From Thalassovita gelatinovora (lineage in GTDB: Bacteria > Pseudomonadota > Alphaproteobacteria > Rhodobacterales > Rhodobacteraceae): 64,000 bases of DNA. Each line of letters opens with the position of its first letter. Positions within the stretch are counted from its first letter, which is position 1. The notes below the pieces were generated by a model, which was given only the letters and a program-made list of their open reading frames with translations, had not been told where the DNA came from and ran no database searches. The DNA lies in assembly GCF_001458355.1 (NCBI RefSeq), contig NZ_CYSA01000028.1, forward strand, positions 246,800 through 310,799. The letters run 5' to 3'. Positions 9,093-19,365 of this stretch are shown here, piece by piece. A program made the position numbers and the translations under genes.

Positions 9093-11045
9093 ATGCTGGA
9101 AACCCCGTTTCAAAAGCTGCTGATCGCCAATCGCGGTGAAATCGCTTTGCGGATCATGGGCACTGCGCAGCGGATGGGGATGGCCACGGTGGCGGTCTAT
9201 TCAGATGCAGACCGCGACGCCACCCATGTGCGGGTGGCCGATCAGGCAGCGTATATTGGTGCTGCCGCACCAAGCCAATCTTATCTGAATATCGATGTGA
9301 TCCTGAAGGCGGCACACGAAAGCGGCGCTCAGGCGGTACATCCCGGATACGGGTTTCTGGCCGAAAACGCGGATTTTGCCGAAGCCTGCACTGCGGCGGG
9401 TCTGATATTCGTCGGGCCTTCAGCGGATACGATCCGCAGAATGGGCGACAAATTGGCGGCCAAGGCCGCGATGATCGAGGCGGGGGTGCCCTGTGTCCCT
9501 GGTTTTTTTGGCGATGATCAGTCGCCGTCCAGCCTGCAACGCGAAGCGGAACAGTTGGGATTTCCAGTGATGATCAAGGCGCGCGCCGGAGGTGGCGGGC
9601 GCGGGATGCGTCTGGTTACCCGGTACGAAGAATTCGACGATGCGTTGAGCAGCGCCAAATCTGAAGCGATGACCGCGTTTGGCGATGACCGCATTTTACT
9701 GGAACGGGCCATCGAAACCCCGCGCCATGTCGAGGTTCAGATCCTCGCGGATCGGCGGGGGCATGTGATCCATTTGGGCGAACGCGATTGTTCGGTGCAG
9801 CGGCGTCATCAGAAGTTGATCGAAGAAAGCCCGTCCCCCGCTGTAAATGCCGACCTGCGCGACCGAATGGGGCGCGCTTCGGTCCGTGCGGCACAGGCGA
9901 TCGGGTATGAAGGGGCAGGGACTTTCGAATATTTGCTGGATGGGCAGGGCAAGTTCTTCTTTATGGAAATGAACACAAGGTTGCAGGTGGAACATCCGGT
10001 GACCGAAGCCCTGACCGGGCTTGATCTGGTCGAATGGCAGATGCGTATCGCCATGGGCGAAGATTTGACGCTTATACAGGACGATGTCCCGCTACACGGC
10101 CACGCCATTGAACTGCGGCTTTGCGCCGAAGATCCGGGGCGGGATTTTCTGCCGCAAAGCGGGCGAGTGCTGAACTGGCAACCCGCGACGGACCTGCGGG
10201 TCGATCATGCGATGTGCGACGGGGCCGAGGTGCCGGCGCAGTACGATTCCATGATCGCCAAGTTGATCGCCCACGGGACAAGCCGCGAAGACGCGCGGCG
10301 CAGGCTGGTTGCAGGGCTGAAGCAGACCATCGTAACCGGGGTACGGACCAATCAGGGGGTCTTGGTGGATTGCCTGCGCCATCCGGTGTTTGTGGAAGGG
10401 GATGCGACCACAGGCTTCATCGCTCAACACAAATGCGACTTGCTGCCTGATCCGCCCGCAGGTGAAACGGCTGCGGTCATGGTCCTGTCCGCGATCCTCG
10501 CCGCTGGGGCCGGTACGGCCTTACCGCACCGCTTCGCCGTGCCGATCAGGTTGGGACGGGATGACAAGACATTCGAGGCAAGGGTCGCAGTAAAACGATA
10601 CGGACAGTGCGAAGTCGCGCTGGGCGAGGGGTTCACCGTTCTGCAGGTCACAGCCTTGTCTGGTGGCGCCGTACGAATCCGTCGCGACGGTCTGCAAGAG
10701 GTCGTCCACATGGCCAGAGATGGCGACAGGGTTTGGCTGCATATAGAGGGCCAGTCTTGGGACTTTGCCGATCTCAGTTTTGCGCCGGTTCATACGGCGG
10801 ACGAGACCGGAACCGGAAAGATCGCTGCGTCGATGAACGGCACGGTGTCGTCGGTCGGGGTCGTTACGGGGCAGCAGGTCACAAAAGGGCAAGTTCTGGT
10901 GGTACTGGAAGCGATGAAAATGGAACATGACCAGCGGTCGGATATCACGGGTACCGTCGCTGCAATTCATGTCTCACCGGGCGATCAGGTTACTGCGCAA
11001 ACTGTGTTGGTCGAAGTGGCGCCGGATGACCTGATCGACAACTAA
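9093..11045 (+). CDS. Acyl-CoA carboxylase, biotin carboxylase/biotin carrier (alpha) subunit
   Basis: A 650-aa protein with an N-terminal biotin carboxylase module ([11 protein letters not shown] start, ATP-grasp GGGGRGMRL near residue 170, [15 protein letters not shown] near 290), a linker domain, and a C-terminal biotinyl domain with EAMKMEH; the biotinylated lysine is residue 609. It carboxylates its own biotin with ATP and bicarbonate and hands the group to the subunit encoded 14 bp upstream. ATG 9093 is used; a TTG two codons earlier is less likely. The size matches alpha subunits of 3-methylcrotonyl-CoA carboxylase, but substrate is set mainly by the partner subunit and is not certain. 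Confidence 0.92.
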   Translation: MLETPFQKLLIANRGEIALRIMGTAQRMGMATVAVYSDADRDATHVRVADQAAYIGAAAPSQSYLNIDVILKAAHESGAQAVHPGYGFLAENADFAEACTAAGLIFVGPSADTIRRMGDKLAAKAAMIEAGVPCVPGFFGDDQSPSSLQREAEQLGFPVMIKARAGGGGRGMRLVTRYEEFDDALSSAKSEAMTAFGDDRILLERAIETPRHVEVQILADRRGHVIHLGERDCSVQRRHQKLIEESPSPAVNADLRDRMGRASVRAAQAIGYEGAGTFEYLLDGQGKFFFMEMNTRLQVEHPVTEALTGLDLVEWQMRIAMGEDLTLIQDDVPLHGHAIELRLCAEDPGRDFLPQSGRVLNWQPATDLRVDHAMCDGAEVPAQYDSMIAKLIAHGTSREDARRRLVAGLKQTIVTGVRTNQGVLVDCLRHPVFVEGDATTGFIAQHKCDLLPDPPAGETAAVMVLSAILAAGAGTALPHRFAVPIRLGRDDKTFEARVAVKRYGQCEVALGEGFTVLQVTALSGGAVRIRRDGLQEVVHMARDGDRVWLHIEGQSWDFADLSFAPVHTADETGTGKIAASMNGTVSSVGVVTGQQVTKGQVLVVLEAMKMEHDQRSDITGTVAAIHVSPGDQVTAQTVLVEVAPDDLIDN

Positions 11046-11290
11046 AGTGTGATCGATCTGGGCATATCGCGCCAAACTTCCCTTTGTTGCCGACCGTGGC
11101 ATCATGTCCGCAAAGAATTCGCCATTGGCGAATTGATCTTTGCGACCCCGTCCTTTATTGCAGGCGTGAAATCCATCGCCTGAAAGCCTTGTTATCCGAC
11201 ATGGCCGATTGCACGACGCAATTTCCGAATTGCAGTGCCGCTGCACTTCGTCAACCGAACTACCCTGAAAAAAATAGAAAGGTAGAAAAA

Positions 11291-13513
11291 ATGGCTGAGA
11301 ATTCGAACCCCGACATTTTGTATACCATCGTAGACGAAGCGCCCGAGCTGGCCTCGGCGTCGTTCTTGCCGATCATCCGCACCTTTGCTTCGGCCGCGGG
11401 TGTAAGCGTTGGGACCAAGGATATTTCGCTGGCGGGCCGCCTGCTTGCGACCTTCCCGGAAAACCTGACCGATGAGCAGCGTCATAGCGATGATCTTGCT
11501 GAACTGGGCGAACTGGTGAAAACTCCTGGTGCCAATGTGATCAAGCTGCCGAACATTTCGGCATCGGTGCCGCAGTTGGTCGCGGCTGTCACCGAACTGC
11601 AATCCCAGGGCTATGACATCCCGAATTATCCCGAAGACCCGAAAACTGACGCAGAAAAGGCAATCCGTGCCCGTTTCGACGCGATCAAGGGGTCGGCTGT
11701 GAATCCGGTTCTGCGTGAAGGCAATTCGGATCGTCGCGCTGCTAAGGCGGTCAAAAACTACGCGCAGAAAAATCCGCACCGGATGGGCGCTTGGGCATCC
11801 GACAGCAAGACACATGTATCTTCGATGTTGGGGAACGATTTTTATGCCAACGAAGTTGCCACTACGCTGAGCGCCGATCAGGCCGGTTCGGCCAAGATCG
11901 AAGTCGTCGGCAAGGATGGATCCGTCACCGTTCTGAAAGACGGCTGGACCCTGATCGAGGGCGAAGTGGTCGATGCCACCTTCATGAGCGCCAAGGCGCT
12001 GGGCGCTTTCCTGACTGATGAAATCGAAGCCTCCAAGAAAGACGGCACCTTGTTTTCGATCCATTTGAAAGCAACGATGATGAAGGTGTCGGACCCGATC
12101 ATCTTCGGCCACGCCGTCAAAGCTTGGCTGGCACCGGTTTTCGACAAATATGGCGATCAACTGGCCGCGGCGGGTGTGAACCCGAATTCCGGCATGGGGG
12201 ATGTTTTGGCCCGGATCGCGGACATGGACAATGCCGCCGCAATCCTTGCTGATATCGACGCGCTGAACGCCGAGCGTCCGGCAATGTACATGGTGAATTC
12301 AGACAAGGGGATCACCAACCTGCACGTGCCGTCCGATGTGATCATCGACGCTTCGATGCCGGCTCTGATCCGCGCAGGCGGCAAGGGCTGGGGCCCGGAT
12401 GGCAAAGAGGGAGACACCAATTGTGTCATTCCCGACAATTGCTATGCCACCGTGTATGACGAAGCGGTTGAATTTTTCAAAACCAACGGCGCGCTGAACC
12501 CTGCCACCGCGGGCACGGTTCAAAACGTCGGCCTGATGGCGCAGAAGGCGGAAGAATACGGGTCGCACCCGACCACTTTCGAAGCGCCTGCGGATGGCGC
12601 CATCCGTATTGTTTTGGCCAATGGTGAAGTTCTGCATTCGCTGGATGTCGAAGCCGGTGATATCTGGCGCGCCTGCAGCGCCAAGAAAGCCCCGATCGAA
12701 AACTGGATTCAATTGGCCATCGACCGTCAGCGGCTGACCGGCTTCCAGGCGATTTTCTGGCTGGACGAAAACCGTGGCCATGATGCTGAAATCATCAAGT
12801 ACGTCAAACCGGCGCTGGACGCTGCGGGCGTGGCCGACAAGTTCGTGATCATGGCCCCACGCGAAGCCACCCGGGCGTCGTTGGAAACCATCACCGCGGG
12901 CAAGGACAGCATCGCCATCACCGGCAACGTGCTGCGCGACTATCTGACCGACCTGTTCCCGATTCTGGAACTGGGCACATCGGCCAAGATGCTGTCGATC
13001 GTCAAGCTGATGAATGGCGGCGGCATGTTTGAAACCGGTGCTGGCGGGTCGGCCCCGAAACACGTGCAGCAGCTGCTTGAAGAAAACCACCTGCGGTGGG
13101 ATTCAATGGGTGAATTCTGTGCGTTGTCGGAATCGCTGAACTTTCTTGCCGATAGCAAGGGCAACGCCAAGGCCGGTGTTCTGGCCACTGCCGCCGAAGC
13201 GGCAACCCAAGGCATTCTGGACGATAACCGGTCACCTTCGCGCAAAGTGGGCGAACCCGATAACCGTGACAGCCACTACTGGTTTGCCCGTTACTGGGCC
13301 GAAGCCTTGGCCGCACAGACGGATGATGCCGAACTGGCCGCTCATTTCGCCCCGATTGCGAAACAGCTTGCCGAGAAAGAATCTGCAATCCTGGCCGAAC
13401 TGGCCGCCGCGCAGGGCGGTGCTGGGGATATTGGCGGGTATTACCATCCGTCGATGGAACTGAAAGCCAAAGTGATGCGCCCCAGCGCGACATTGAACGC
13501 CATCATCGGCTAA
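11291..13513 (+). CDS. icd: Isocitrate dehydrogenase (NADP+), monomeric type
   Basis: A 740-aa enzyme that oxidises isocitrate to 2-oxoglutarate with NADP+ in the TCA cycle. The length and the start ([19 protein letters not shown]) are those of the monomeric IDH-II family, unrelated in architecture to the ~400-aa dimeric enzyme. Other family stretches are [17 protein letters not shown] wording near residue 360 and [19 protein letters not shown] near 580. The ATG at 11291 follows GAAAGGT and fits the family N-terminus; a longer in-frame extension upstream (from 11084) is Cys/Arg-rich and not part of the protein. It is monocistronic, closed by a strong terminator. Confidence 0.96.
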   Translation: MAENSNPDILYTIVDEAPELASASFLPIIRTFASAAGVSVGTKDISLAGRLLATFPENLTDEQRHSDDLAELGELVKTPGANVIKLPNISASVPQLVAAVTELQSQGYDIPNYPEDPKTDAEKAIRARFDAIKGSAVNPVLREGNSDRRAAKAVKNYAQKNPHRMGAWASDSKTHVSSMLGNDFYANEVATTLSADQAGSAKIEVVGKDGSVTVLKDGWTLIEGEVVDATFMSAKALGAFLTDEIEASKKDGTLFSIHLKATMMKVSDPIIFGHAVKAWLAPVFDKYGDQLAAAGVNPNSGMGDVLARIADMDNAAAILADIDALNAERPAMYMVNSDKGITNLHVPSDVIIDASMPALIRAGGKGWGPDGKEGDTNCVIPDNCYATVYDEAVEFFKTNGALNPATAGTVQNVGLMAQKAEEYGSHPTTFEAPADGAIRIVLANGEVLHSLDVEAGDIWRACSAKKAPIENWIQLAIDRQRLTGFQAIFWLDENRGHDAEIIKYVKPALDAAGVADKFVIMAPREATRASLETITAGKDSIAITGNVLRDYLTDLFPILELGTSAKMLSIVKLMNGGGMFETGAGGSAPKHVQQLLEENHLRWDSMGEFCALSESLNFLADSKGNAKAGVLATAAEAATQGILDDNRSPSRKVGEPDNRDSHYWFARYWAEALAAQTDDAELAAHFAPIAKQLAEKESAILAELAAAQGGAGDIGGYYHPSMELKAKVMRPSATLNAIIG

Positions 13514-13535
13514 GGTGCCGGAACAAAATGGAAAG

Positions 13536-13562
13536 GCGCTCGGGAAACCGAGCGCTTTTTTT
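13536..13562 (+). terminator. Rho-independent terminator of icd
   Basis: An 8-bp perfect G+C-rich stem (GCGCTCGG / CCGAGCGC) with a GAAA tetraloop is followed by seven Ts, 23 bp after the icd stop. Confidence 0.93.
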
Positions 13563-13602
13563 ATGGAACGGACTGCTGCGCGTTTGAAACTGTGTCTGGG
13601 GG

Positions 13603-14403
13603 TTACCCGCCGTTTTCCTGTTCATATGCCTCCTGCAGGTCGGCCAGCGGCGGCCGGGGCAGGGTGGTCAGAATCTCCAGCACTGCACGACGTGCAGTCG
13701 CTCCAGCCCAATCGGGGGGTAACAGAAGGTCCGGCAGGGGGCCATGACGCAGACGCAACCGGCGCCAATGGTGCAGTGTCAGCAATCGCAATACCGCCCG
13801 GTCCAGCAGGTCGCTTGGGTGCGGCAGGTTAAGCGCCCGGACATTATGCGCAAGCAAGACATAGTCGGCCCGCAGATCATCAGGGCAGATGGCGGTTACA
13901 GTCCAATTCGGTAAGTCCCAATCCGCGAAATCCGTGATCAGCCAATCGGGGTCAAGATTATCGGACTGCCCCACAAGGATCGCAGTTCTTCCCGAAAGGG
14001 TTACGGCGTCTTTGGGTAGGGTTTCAGCGATCTCGGGCACCGACATTTGTGGCGGAGCGACGGCCAGCCGGACGGTCTGTGACCGGTCGATGTCATCGGT
14101 ATAAATGATCGGTCGCACCGCTTGGGTCATTGACCAGCCTTGTGCGGTCAGGAAATAATTGGACGTCCGTCCTTCTTTCTTGGCCTCGATCCAGCCGTCA
14201 CGGCGCAACCGGTGCAATGCGACCCTGAGCGCCTGATTGGTGATCCCCATGCGGCCCACCAGCAGGCCCAGCACCCGACCGCTGATCTGCGCATCTCGCG
14301 TTTCGCTAAAGTCGCCCAAGATGGTGACAATTACCGACCAGACCTTCAACGGGCCACAGCCGTGCAAACGGTCAAGATTGTCCTGAAAATGCGTTTTGGT
14401 CAT
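13603..14403 (-). CDS. paaX: PaaX-type transcriptional regulator
   Basis: A 266-aa protein. The N-terminal winged-helix segment (about residues 10-85, with GITNQALRVALHRLRRDGW) resembles PaaX, the phenylacetyl-CoA-responsive GntR-like repressor. A central linker and a C-terminal Leu/His/Arg-rich helical domain (HPSDLLDRAVLRLLTLHHW) are also as in PaaX. It lies last in the paa gene block on the same strand, 45 bp after the PaaA/C-like gene, which supports control of phenylacetate catabolism. I use MTKTHF at 14403 as the start rather than an in-frame codon 10 residues upstream. Family assignment good, effector inferred. Confidence 0.85.
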   Translation of the reverse strand: MTKTHFQDNLDRLHGCGPLKVWSVIVTILGDFSETRDAQISGRVLGLLVGRMGITNQALRVALHRLRRDGWIEAKKEGRTSNYFLTAQGWSMTQAVRPIIYTDDIDRSQTVRLAVAPPQMSVPEIAETLPKDAVTLSGRTAILVGQSDNLDPDWLITDFADWDLPNWTVTAICPDDLRADYVLLAHNVRALNLPHPSDLLDRAVLRLLTLHHWRRLRLRHGPLPDLLLPPDWAGATARRAVLEILTTLPRPPLADLQEAYEQENGG

Positions 14404-14448
14404 CGCCGTGTTTCCGATGGCGCGAACAGCCACTGTATCACCGGCCGG

Positions 14449-15198
14449 TTATTCGGGCAGTTGCAGGCCAAGTTTGGCCAGCGCCTGTTCGCTGTCTTCT
14501 TTCCATTGCTGACGAAGTAGCTGATTATTGGTGCGTTTAAGACCCAGTTTTAACTGGCTTCTTTCCCGATCCGTGTCGCTGCGACCAAAGCAAAGCCCAA
14601 CACGTGGCCACCAATAATCGATCGATGCCTGGGCTTCTTCGGCGCCATCTTGTTTCAGGCAAAGCGCAGCACCGGCATCCGCGATCCGGATATGCGCTTC
14701 GATGACCGGAAGCACGTCGCGGAATGCGTCGACTGCCGGTTGGTAAGATATGTGGCAGTGATCTTTGATCTGGCAGGCTGCGGCACGGCTCATCAGCAGG
14801 TTATGAAAAACGCCATCATTCCAGCCGCGCAACGGATAATTGTAGACCGCCAACCGCAAATCTTCTTTCATCCGCTTGCCACCGATATCGGCACCACGGG
14901 CAAGCCGATTGGCCCAAGGATGGCGGGCGACATAGTATTTCTGATCGGTGCCAAATGTTTCCAGAACATCTAGAATTCTGCCAGCGGTTTGGTTCATCTC
15001 AAGAACCACCCGGGCGGATGCAATCCGTTCGCGTATGCCGGGGCTGTAATTAATAATTTCAGCGAACCCGGCAGCACCGGCAAGCACGGAATCAACATAA
15101 CTGGTCAGCACCAGCATCAATTCGGCGCGATACCGTGGCGGGACGTTGTCCGGGCTGGTCAAAACGCCGCCTTGTGCCAAATAGTCTTCGATGCTCAT
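14449..15198 (-). CDS. PaaA/PaaC-like ferritin-fold paralogue, apparently without iron ligands
   Basis: A 249-aa helical protein of the Phe-acetate catabolism ferritin-like family (same fold as PaaA and PaaC). It sits between paaE and paaX on the operon strand, 22 bp after paaE. Where PaaA has the iron-binding ExxH pairs, this protein shows EMNQ (67-70) and EAHI (167-170), so both histidines at the +3 position are missing. That points to a structural or regulatory role, as in PaaC, rather than a second di-iron oxygenase. The ATG at 15198 follows GGAAGA. It is not one of the classical paaABCDE subunits and has no known function that I can name. Confidence 0.75.
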   Translation of the reverse strand: MSIEDYLAQGGVLTSPDNVPPRYRAELMLVLTSYVDSVLAGAAGFAEIINYSPGIRERIASARVVLEMNQTAGRILDVLETFGTDQKYYVARHPWANRLARGADIGGKRMKEDLRLAVYNYPLRGWNDGVFHNLLMSRAAACQIKDHCHISYQPAVDAFRDVLPVIEAHIRIADAGAALCLKQDGAEEAQASIDYWWPRVGLCFGRSDTDRERSQLKLGLKRTNNQLLRQQWKEDSEQALAKLGLQLPE

Positions 15199-15220
15199 GT
15201 TTTCTTCCAAGAACGGGGCC

Positions 15221-16297
15221 TCACTGATCGTAATCTACTTCGAGAGTGGCTGTGATGGGATAAGCTTGGCAGGACAGCACATACCCTTTCTCAACTTCGT
15301 AGTCTTCAAGAGCGTGGTTGGTCAACATTTCCACCTCTCCTTTCAGCACTTTGCAGCGACAGGTCGAACAAACACCAGCCTTGCAAGCGTAGGGCGCAGG
15401 CAGATCGTTTGCCAAGGCCGCATCCAGCAAGGATTGGTCCTTTTCCACAGTAACAGTCCGAGTGGCCCCATCCAGCGTGATTGACGCTGTTGTCACCCCT
15501 CCGGCGGCATTTTCTGCGCTGCTCTTTACCTTGCGCTTGGCGCGGCCGGGCTGGGCCGATGCAAAGAGTTCGAATTTGATCTGGCTATCGTCCAGACCAT
15601 GATCGCGCAGCGCCTTGGCGATCCCCAGCATCATCGGTTCCGGGCCGCAGATGAAAGCGGTGTCGACATTTTCGATATCGATCCAGCCGGTGTCGAACAA
15701 CTGGGCGCATTTTTCTTCGGTCACCAGCCCGGTGAACAGGTCGATTTCCTGCGCATCGGTTTCCAGCACATGGATGACGTTGAAACGACCCAAATAAGTG
15801 TTCTTCAGATCTTCCAGTTCCTCGCGGAACATGATCGTGTTCACCGCCTTGTTGGCATAGATCAAGGTGAAAGAAGATTGCGGTTCGCGTGCAAGGGTCG
15901 TCTTGATGATTGACAGGACCGGCGTGATCCCCGACCCACCGGCAAAGCCAAGGTAGTGTTTGGCGGCAGAGACATCAATCGGGGTGTGAAACCCGCCCAT
16001 TGGCGGCATTGCCTGAAGGGTGTCACCAACCTTCAGATCCTCGTTGGCCCAAGTCGAAAAGGCACCGCCGTCGACCCGCTTGATGCCGACTTGCAAAATG
16101 CCATCATCCTTGCCGGCGCAGATCGAATAGGACCGGCGCAATTCCTCGCCGTCGAAATTGTGGCGAAAGGTCAGGTATTGACCCTGAATGAAATCGAATT
16201 CGGTCGCTGCCCCGTTGACGGGCTTTAGCGTGACAACCACCGCGTCGCGGATGGTTTTGTGGATGTCGGTGACTTCCAGATCGTGAAAGCGCGCCAT
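15221..16297 (-). CDS. paaE: Phenylacetyl-CoA epoxidase reductase subunit PaaE
   Basis: A 358-aa electron-transfer subunit that carries electrons from NADPH to the PaaABC(D) oxygenase. The FAD-binding barrel has RRSYSIC near residue 56; the NAD(P) domain has GGSGITPVLSI near 117; a C-terminal plant-type ferredoxin has YACKAGVCSTCRC and a last Cys in YVLSCQAYP, the four ligands of the [2Fe-2S] cluster. ATG 16297 is preceded by GAGGAGG. It follows paaD with a 10-bp gap. Confidence 0.95.
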   Translation of the reverse strand: MARFHDLEVTDIHKTIRDAVVVTLKPVNGAATEFDFIQGQYLTFRHNFDGEELRRSYSICAGKDDGILQVGIKRVDGGAFSTWANEDLKVGDTLQAMPPMGGFHTPIDVSAAKHYLGFAGGSGITPVLSIIKTTLAREPQSSFTLIYANKAVNTIMFREELEDLKNTYLGRFNVIHVLETDAQEIDLFTGLVTEEKCAQLFDTGWIDIENVDTAFICGPEPMMLGIAKALRDHGLDDSQIKFELFASAQPGRAKRKVKSSAENAAGGVTTASITLDGATRTVTVEKDQSLLDAALANDLPAPYACKAGVCSTCRCKVLKGEVEMLTNHALEDYEVEKGYVLSCQAYPITATLEVDYDQ

Positions 16298-16307
16298 GTG
16301 CTCCTCC

Positions 16308-16769
16308 TCAGATGCACTTAAAATATTCGAAAGGTTCAAGACAGTCGGTGCAACGCCACTGCGCCTTGCAGGGGGTCGATCCGAACTGGCTGAGCTTTTC
16401 CAGATGAGTACCGCCACAATGCGGGCAGCGGGTGGGCCCACCCGCCGGTTGCGGTGGGGAGATGCCGTAATCTTCCAGCTTCTTGCGACCTGCTTGCGAC
16501 ATCCAATCGGTGGTCCAGGCCGGGCTGAGCTGCCGGCGAAGTTCGATCTTGTCGATGCCGTGACCGCGCAACGCGGTTTCGATATCGAGATTGATGATGC
16601 TGGTGGCAGGGCAGCCGGAATAGGTCGGGGTGACGGTCACGACACAGGTGTCGTCTTCCCACTGGACATCGCGGATGATGCCCAGATCGGTAAGAGAAAT
16701 CACCGGGATTTCTGGGTCTGGAACCAGATGAAGCCAGTCCCAAACCTGTTCAGTGCTTGGATGTGTCAT
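16308..16769 (-). CDS. paaD: Phenylacetyl-CoA epoxidase subunit PaaD
   Basis: A 153-aa protein with an N-terminal DUF59/MIP18-like domain (PDPEIPVISLTDLGIIRD near residues 15-33, SGCPAT loop) and a C-terminal zinc-ribbon-like part (CPHCG ... CTDC ... FKC). PaaD is thought to help assemble or insert the iron centres of the oxygenase. ATG 16769 (MTHPSTEQV) is used. It lies between paaC and paaE; the 90-bp gap after paaC is the largest inside the operon. Confidence 0.92.
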   Translation of the reverse strand: MTHPSTEQVWDWLHLVPDPEIPVISLTDLGIIRDVQWEDDTCVVTVTPTYSGCPATSIINLDIETALRGHGIDKIELRRQLSPAWTTDWMSQAGRKKLEDYGISPPQPAGGPTRCPHCGGTHLEKLSQFGSTPCKAQWRCTDCLEPFEYFKCI

Positions 16770-16859
16770 TGAATCACCTATCGCGCGGTTAGGTCCGGGG
16801 GTGGAATTTGTCGGCAAATTCCGCTTCGATTTCTAGTTCAGAAAACACCCCCGAAACGG

Positions 16860-17627
16860 TCACCAGTTTGCGTTCGGATAGACGCGCTGCAGCCATTGCA
16901 TCTGGCACAGGATGTGTCCCAGATGTTCAGTATGCATCGCCCCGGTGCGTCCGCCCTTATGAGCGAAATCGCTGTCGGGGATGTGCAGTGTAGCTTCGGC
17001 CAGCACCTTGCCGATCAGAGCGTCGAAATCGTCGCGCAAATTGGCCGGGTCGGGTGCGACACCCGCAGCGGCCAAGGCGCGATCGGTTTCATCGCTGGCG
17101 AACATTTCACCCACATAAGGCCACAGGTAATCGAGCGCAGCCTGCATCCGTGCATGGCTTTCCTCGGTGCCGTCGCCAAGCCCCACCACCGTATCGGCGG
17201 AGCGTTCAACGTGATAGGCAACTTCTTTGCTGGCCTTTTCGGCAATTTCGCGCACCGTCTGGTCGCTTGATTGCAGCAGCCGGCCCAGCAGCACCGAATG
17301 GAACGCGTCGAACAGAAATTGCCGCATCATGGTCCGGCCGAAATCGCCGTTGGGCAGTTCGACCAGCAGCAAGTTGCGGAAATCCCAAGCGTCGCGCAGG
17401 AAGGCTACGTCGTCGGCGGTTTCTCCTGTGCCCCGCACTTCGGCGGCATAGCCCAGCCAAAGACTGGTCTGCCCCAGCAGGTCGAGCGCGGTGTTGGCCA
17501 ACGCGATGTCTTCCTCCAGCACCGGGGAATGGCCGCACCATTCCGATACCCGGTGGCCGAGGATCAGCGTGTTGTCGCCCATCCGCAGCAGGAACTGGGC
17601 CAGTTGGGTCTTGTCCACCTCGGCCAT
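16860..17627 (-). CDS. paaC: Phenylacetyl-CoA epoxidase structural subunit PaaC
   Basis: A 255-aa ferritin-fold protein that pairs with PaaA as the non-catalytic structural subunit of the 1,2-epoxidase. It opens with QFLLRMGDNTLILGHRVSEW and keeps VLEEDIALANTALDLLGQ and KEVAYHVERSADTVVGLGDG, family landmarks. The ATG (17627-17625) overlaps the paaB stop as TGATG, so translation is coupled to paaB; a GTG one codon upstream is an alternative start. Confidence 0.95.
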   Translation of the reverse strand: MAEVDKTQLAQFLLRMGDNTLILGHRVSEWCGHSPVLEEDIALANTALDLLGQTSLWLGYAAEVRGTGETADDVAFLRDAWDFRNLLLVELPNGDFGRTMMRQFLFDAFHSVLLGRLLQSSDQTVREIAEKASKEVAYHVERSADTVVGLGDGTEESHARMQAALDYLWPYVGEMFASDETDRALAAAGVAPDPANLRDDFDALIGKVLAEATLHIPDSDFAHKGGRTGAMHTEHLGHILCQMQWLQRVYPNANW

Positions 17628-17911
17628 CACATATGCCCCACTTCGTCGGGAATATCGAAGAAGGTCGGATGGCGGTAGACCTTGCTTTCCGACGGTTCGA
17701 ACATCGGGCCTTTTTCACCCGGTACGGTGGCGGTGATGTGGCGCGCTTCGACCACCCAGATCGACACGCCTTCGTTGCGGCGGGTATAGACGTCGCGGGC
17801 GTTTTTGACTGCCATTTCGGCGTCCGGCGCGTGCAGGCTGCCAACATGGCGGTGGCTCATCCCGTGCTGACCACGGATGAAGATTTCCCAAAGGGGCCAT
17901 TCATGTTTCAT
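17627..17911 (-). CDS. paaB: Phenylacetyl-CoA epoxidase subunit PaaB
   Basis: A 94-aa subunit of the multicomponent oxygenase. Typical wording: EWPLWEIFIRGQHGMSHRHV at the N-terminus, then GSLHAPDAEMA and RRNEGVSIWVVEA. It is the usual length, follows paaA by 17 bp and overlaps paaC. PaaB bridges PaaAC heterodimers in the known complexes. Confidence 0.96.
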   Translation of the reverse strand: MKHEWPLWEIFIRGQHGMSHRHVGSLHAPDAEMAVKNARDVYTRRNEGVSIWVVEARHITATVPGEKGPMFEPSESKVYRHPTFFDIPDEVGHM

Positions 17912-17928
17912 CTGATTGTCTCCTACCC

Positions 17929-18921
17929 TTATTCCGCAGCGACTTTGCGTGCGGCTTTCTTTTCAGCATGGGCCAACAGCCCGTCGCGCACCCATTCACC
18001 GTCTTCCCAAGCTTTCACCCGGGCGTTCAGACGGTCCGTGTTGCAGGGGCCATTGCCCTTCAGCACATCGAAAAATTCGGTCCAATCTGGTTCGCTGAAA
18101 TCGTGGCCGCCTTTTTCCTCGTTCCATTTGAGGTTCTCATCGGGAACGGTCAGGCCCAGATATTCGGCCTGCGGCACCGTCTGGTCGACGAATTTCTGCC
18201 GCAGCTCGTCATTGGTGTTGACCTTGATTTTCCACGCCATTGACTGGGCCGAATGGACGCTTTCGGCATCCGAAGGTCCGAACATCATCAGCGATGGATA
18301 CCAATACCGATTGAGCGCATCCTGCGCCATTTTCTTCTGTTCCGGTGTGCCCTGCGCCATCTTCATCATGATGTCGTAACCCTGCCGCTGGTGGAAGCTC
18401 TCTTCCTTGCAGATGCGGATCATCGCGCGGCTGTAGGGACCATAGGAGGTCCGCTGCAACGGAACCTGATTCATGATCGCCGCACCATCGACCAACCAGC
18501 CAACCGCGCCAATATCGGCCCAGTTCAGCGTCGGGTAGTTGAAGATCGAACTGTATTTCATCTTGCCGGTCAACAACGCTTCGGTCAGTTCGTCGCGGGT
18601 GACGCCCAGTGTTTCGGCGGCCGAATAGAGGTACAGGCCATGACCGGCCTCGTCCTGCACCTTGGCTAGCAGGATCATCTTGCGTTCCAGAGTGGGGGCG
18701 CGGGTGATCCAATTGCCTTCGGGCAGCTGACCGACGATTTCGGAATGGGCGTGCTGACCGATCTGACGGATCAGCGTCTTGCGATACCCTTCGGGCATCC
18801 AGTCGCGCGGTTCGATCTTGATATCGGCATCGACCTTTTCCTGAAATGCGGCTTCCTCGGGGCTCATTTCATCCCGAGATTTCACCCCTTCACCGGTCGA
18901 TTTAATCATCTGTGCGTACAT
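17929..18921 (-). CDS. paaA: Phenylacetyl-CoA epoxidase catalytic subunit PaaA
   Basis: A 330-aa di-iron oxygenase subunit that epoxidises phenylacetyl-CoA, the committing step of aerobic phenylacetate breakdown. Iron-ligand motifs are intact: DEAGH (in [13 protein letters not shown]) and EESFH (in [12 protein letters not shown]). ATG 18921 ([12 protein letters not shown]) is preceded by GGGAGG 10 bp upstream; 45 further upstream codons stay open but lack conservation features. First gene of paaABCDE. paaK, paaG, paaZ and the thiolase are not in the window. Confidence 0.96.
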   Translation of the reverse strand: MYAQMIKSTGEGVKSRDEMSPEEAAFQEKVDADIKIEPRDWMPEGYRKTLIRQIGQHAHSEIVGQLPEGNWITRAPTLERKMILLAKVQDEAGHGLYLYSAAETLGVTRDELTEALLTGKMKYSSIFNYPTLNWADIGAVGWLVDGAAIMNQVPLQRTSYGPYSRAMIRICKEESFHQRQGYDIMMKMAQGTPEQKKMAQDALNRYWYPSLMMFGPSDAESVHSAQSMAWKIKVNTNDELRQKFVDQTVPQAEYLGLTVPDENLKWNEEKGGHDFSEPDWTEFFDVLKGNGPCNTDRLNARVKAWEDGEWVRDGLLAHAEKKAARKVAAE

Positions 18922-19365
18922 CGCGGGACCTCCCGTTTTTATGATGCAGCGGTGGATTTGATCCGCTGCCCGAATATTGTGATGCGCAATGCCTGCGCCG
19001 TCCTGTTTGTCGGCTTTCGCTACTGAGGCGGCGTCCGGTGCATTCGAGTTTTTCATCCGTCCGACTTGCCCAGCAAAGCCGACCGCTTAGTCGGGATACC
19101 TTGTGTGTCGATTCGAGGCAAGCTTAATGTTACGCAAATAATTGCATGTGAATAATTATGTAACATAAAAGGGGTTGGCTTGACGAATATCCAAGGGCCT
19201 TGTGCCGGGGATGGCGGTGGTACGATCCCGTCCGGCGCAGGAGATGACGCATTCAAAGGCGTGAGGGGTGAAAAACCTTCCTTCCCGGCAGCAAATTCGG
19301 AACTACCCTTTCACCGATCCTGTTGTCGTCCTGCCTTCAATTCCCGTTCAACTTGACTCGCAAAT
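18922..19365. other. Promoter region upstream of paaA, no gene
   Basis: A 440-bp segment separates paaA from the terminator of the PAS chemoreceptor gene. The central part (about 19120-19175) is strongly A+T-rich, unlike its surroundings, and holds a spaced inverted repeat. No supported coding frame. Confidence 0.55.
19127..19166. promoter_or_regulatory. Spaced inverted repeat upstream of paaA, candidate operator
   Basis: ATGTTAC (19127-19133) and GTAACAT (19160-19166) are perfect inverted copies 26 bp apart. They flank A+T-rich sequence containing two TAATT-type blocks, about 205 bp upstream of the paaA start. Candidate binding site for the PaaX-like regulator or another factor; inferred only from symmetry and position. 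Confidence 0.4.

Noticed and set aside
13603..18921. Reading the paa block as two separate oxygenases because of three ferritin-fold proteins
   Set aside because: Only PaaA keeps both ExxH iron motifs; PaaC and the extra paralogue lack them, so one catalytic centre is supported.
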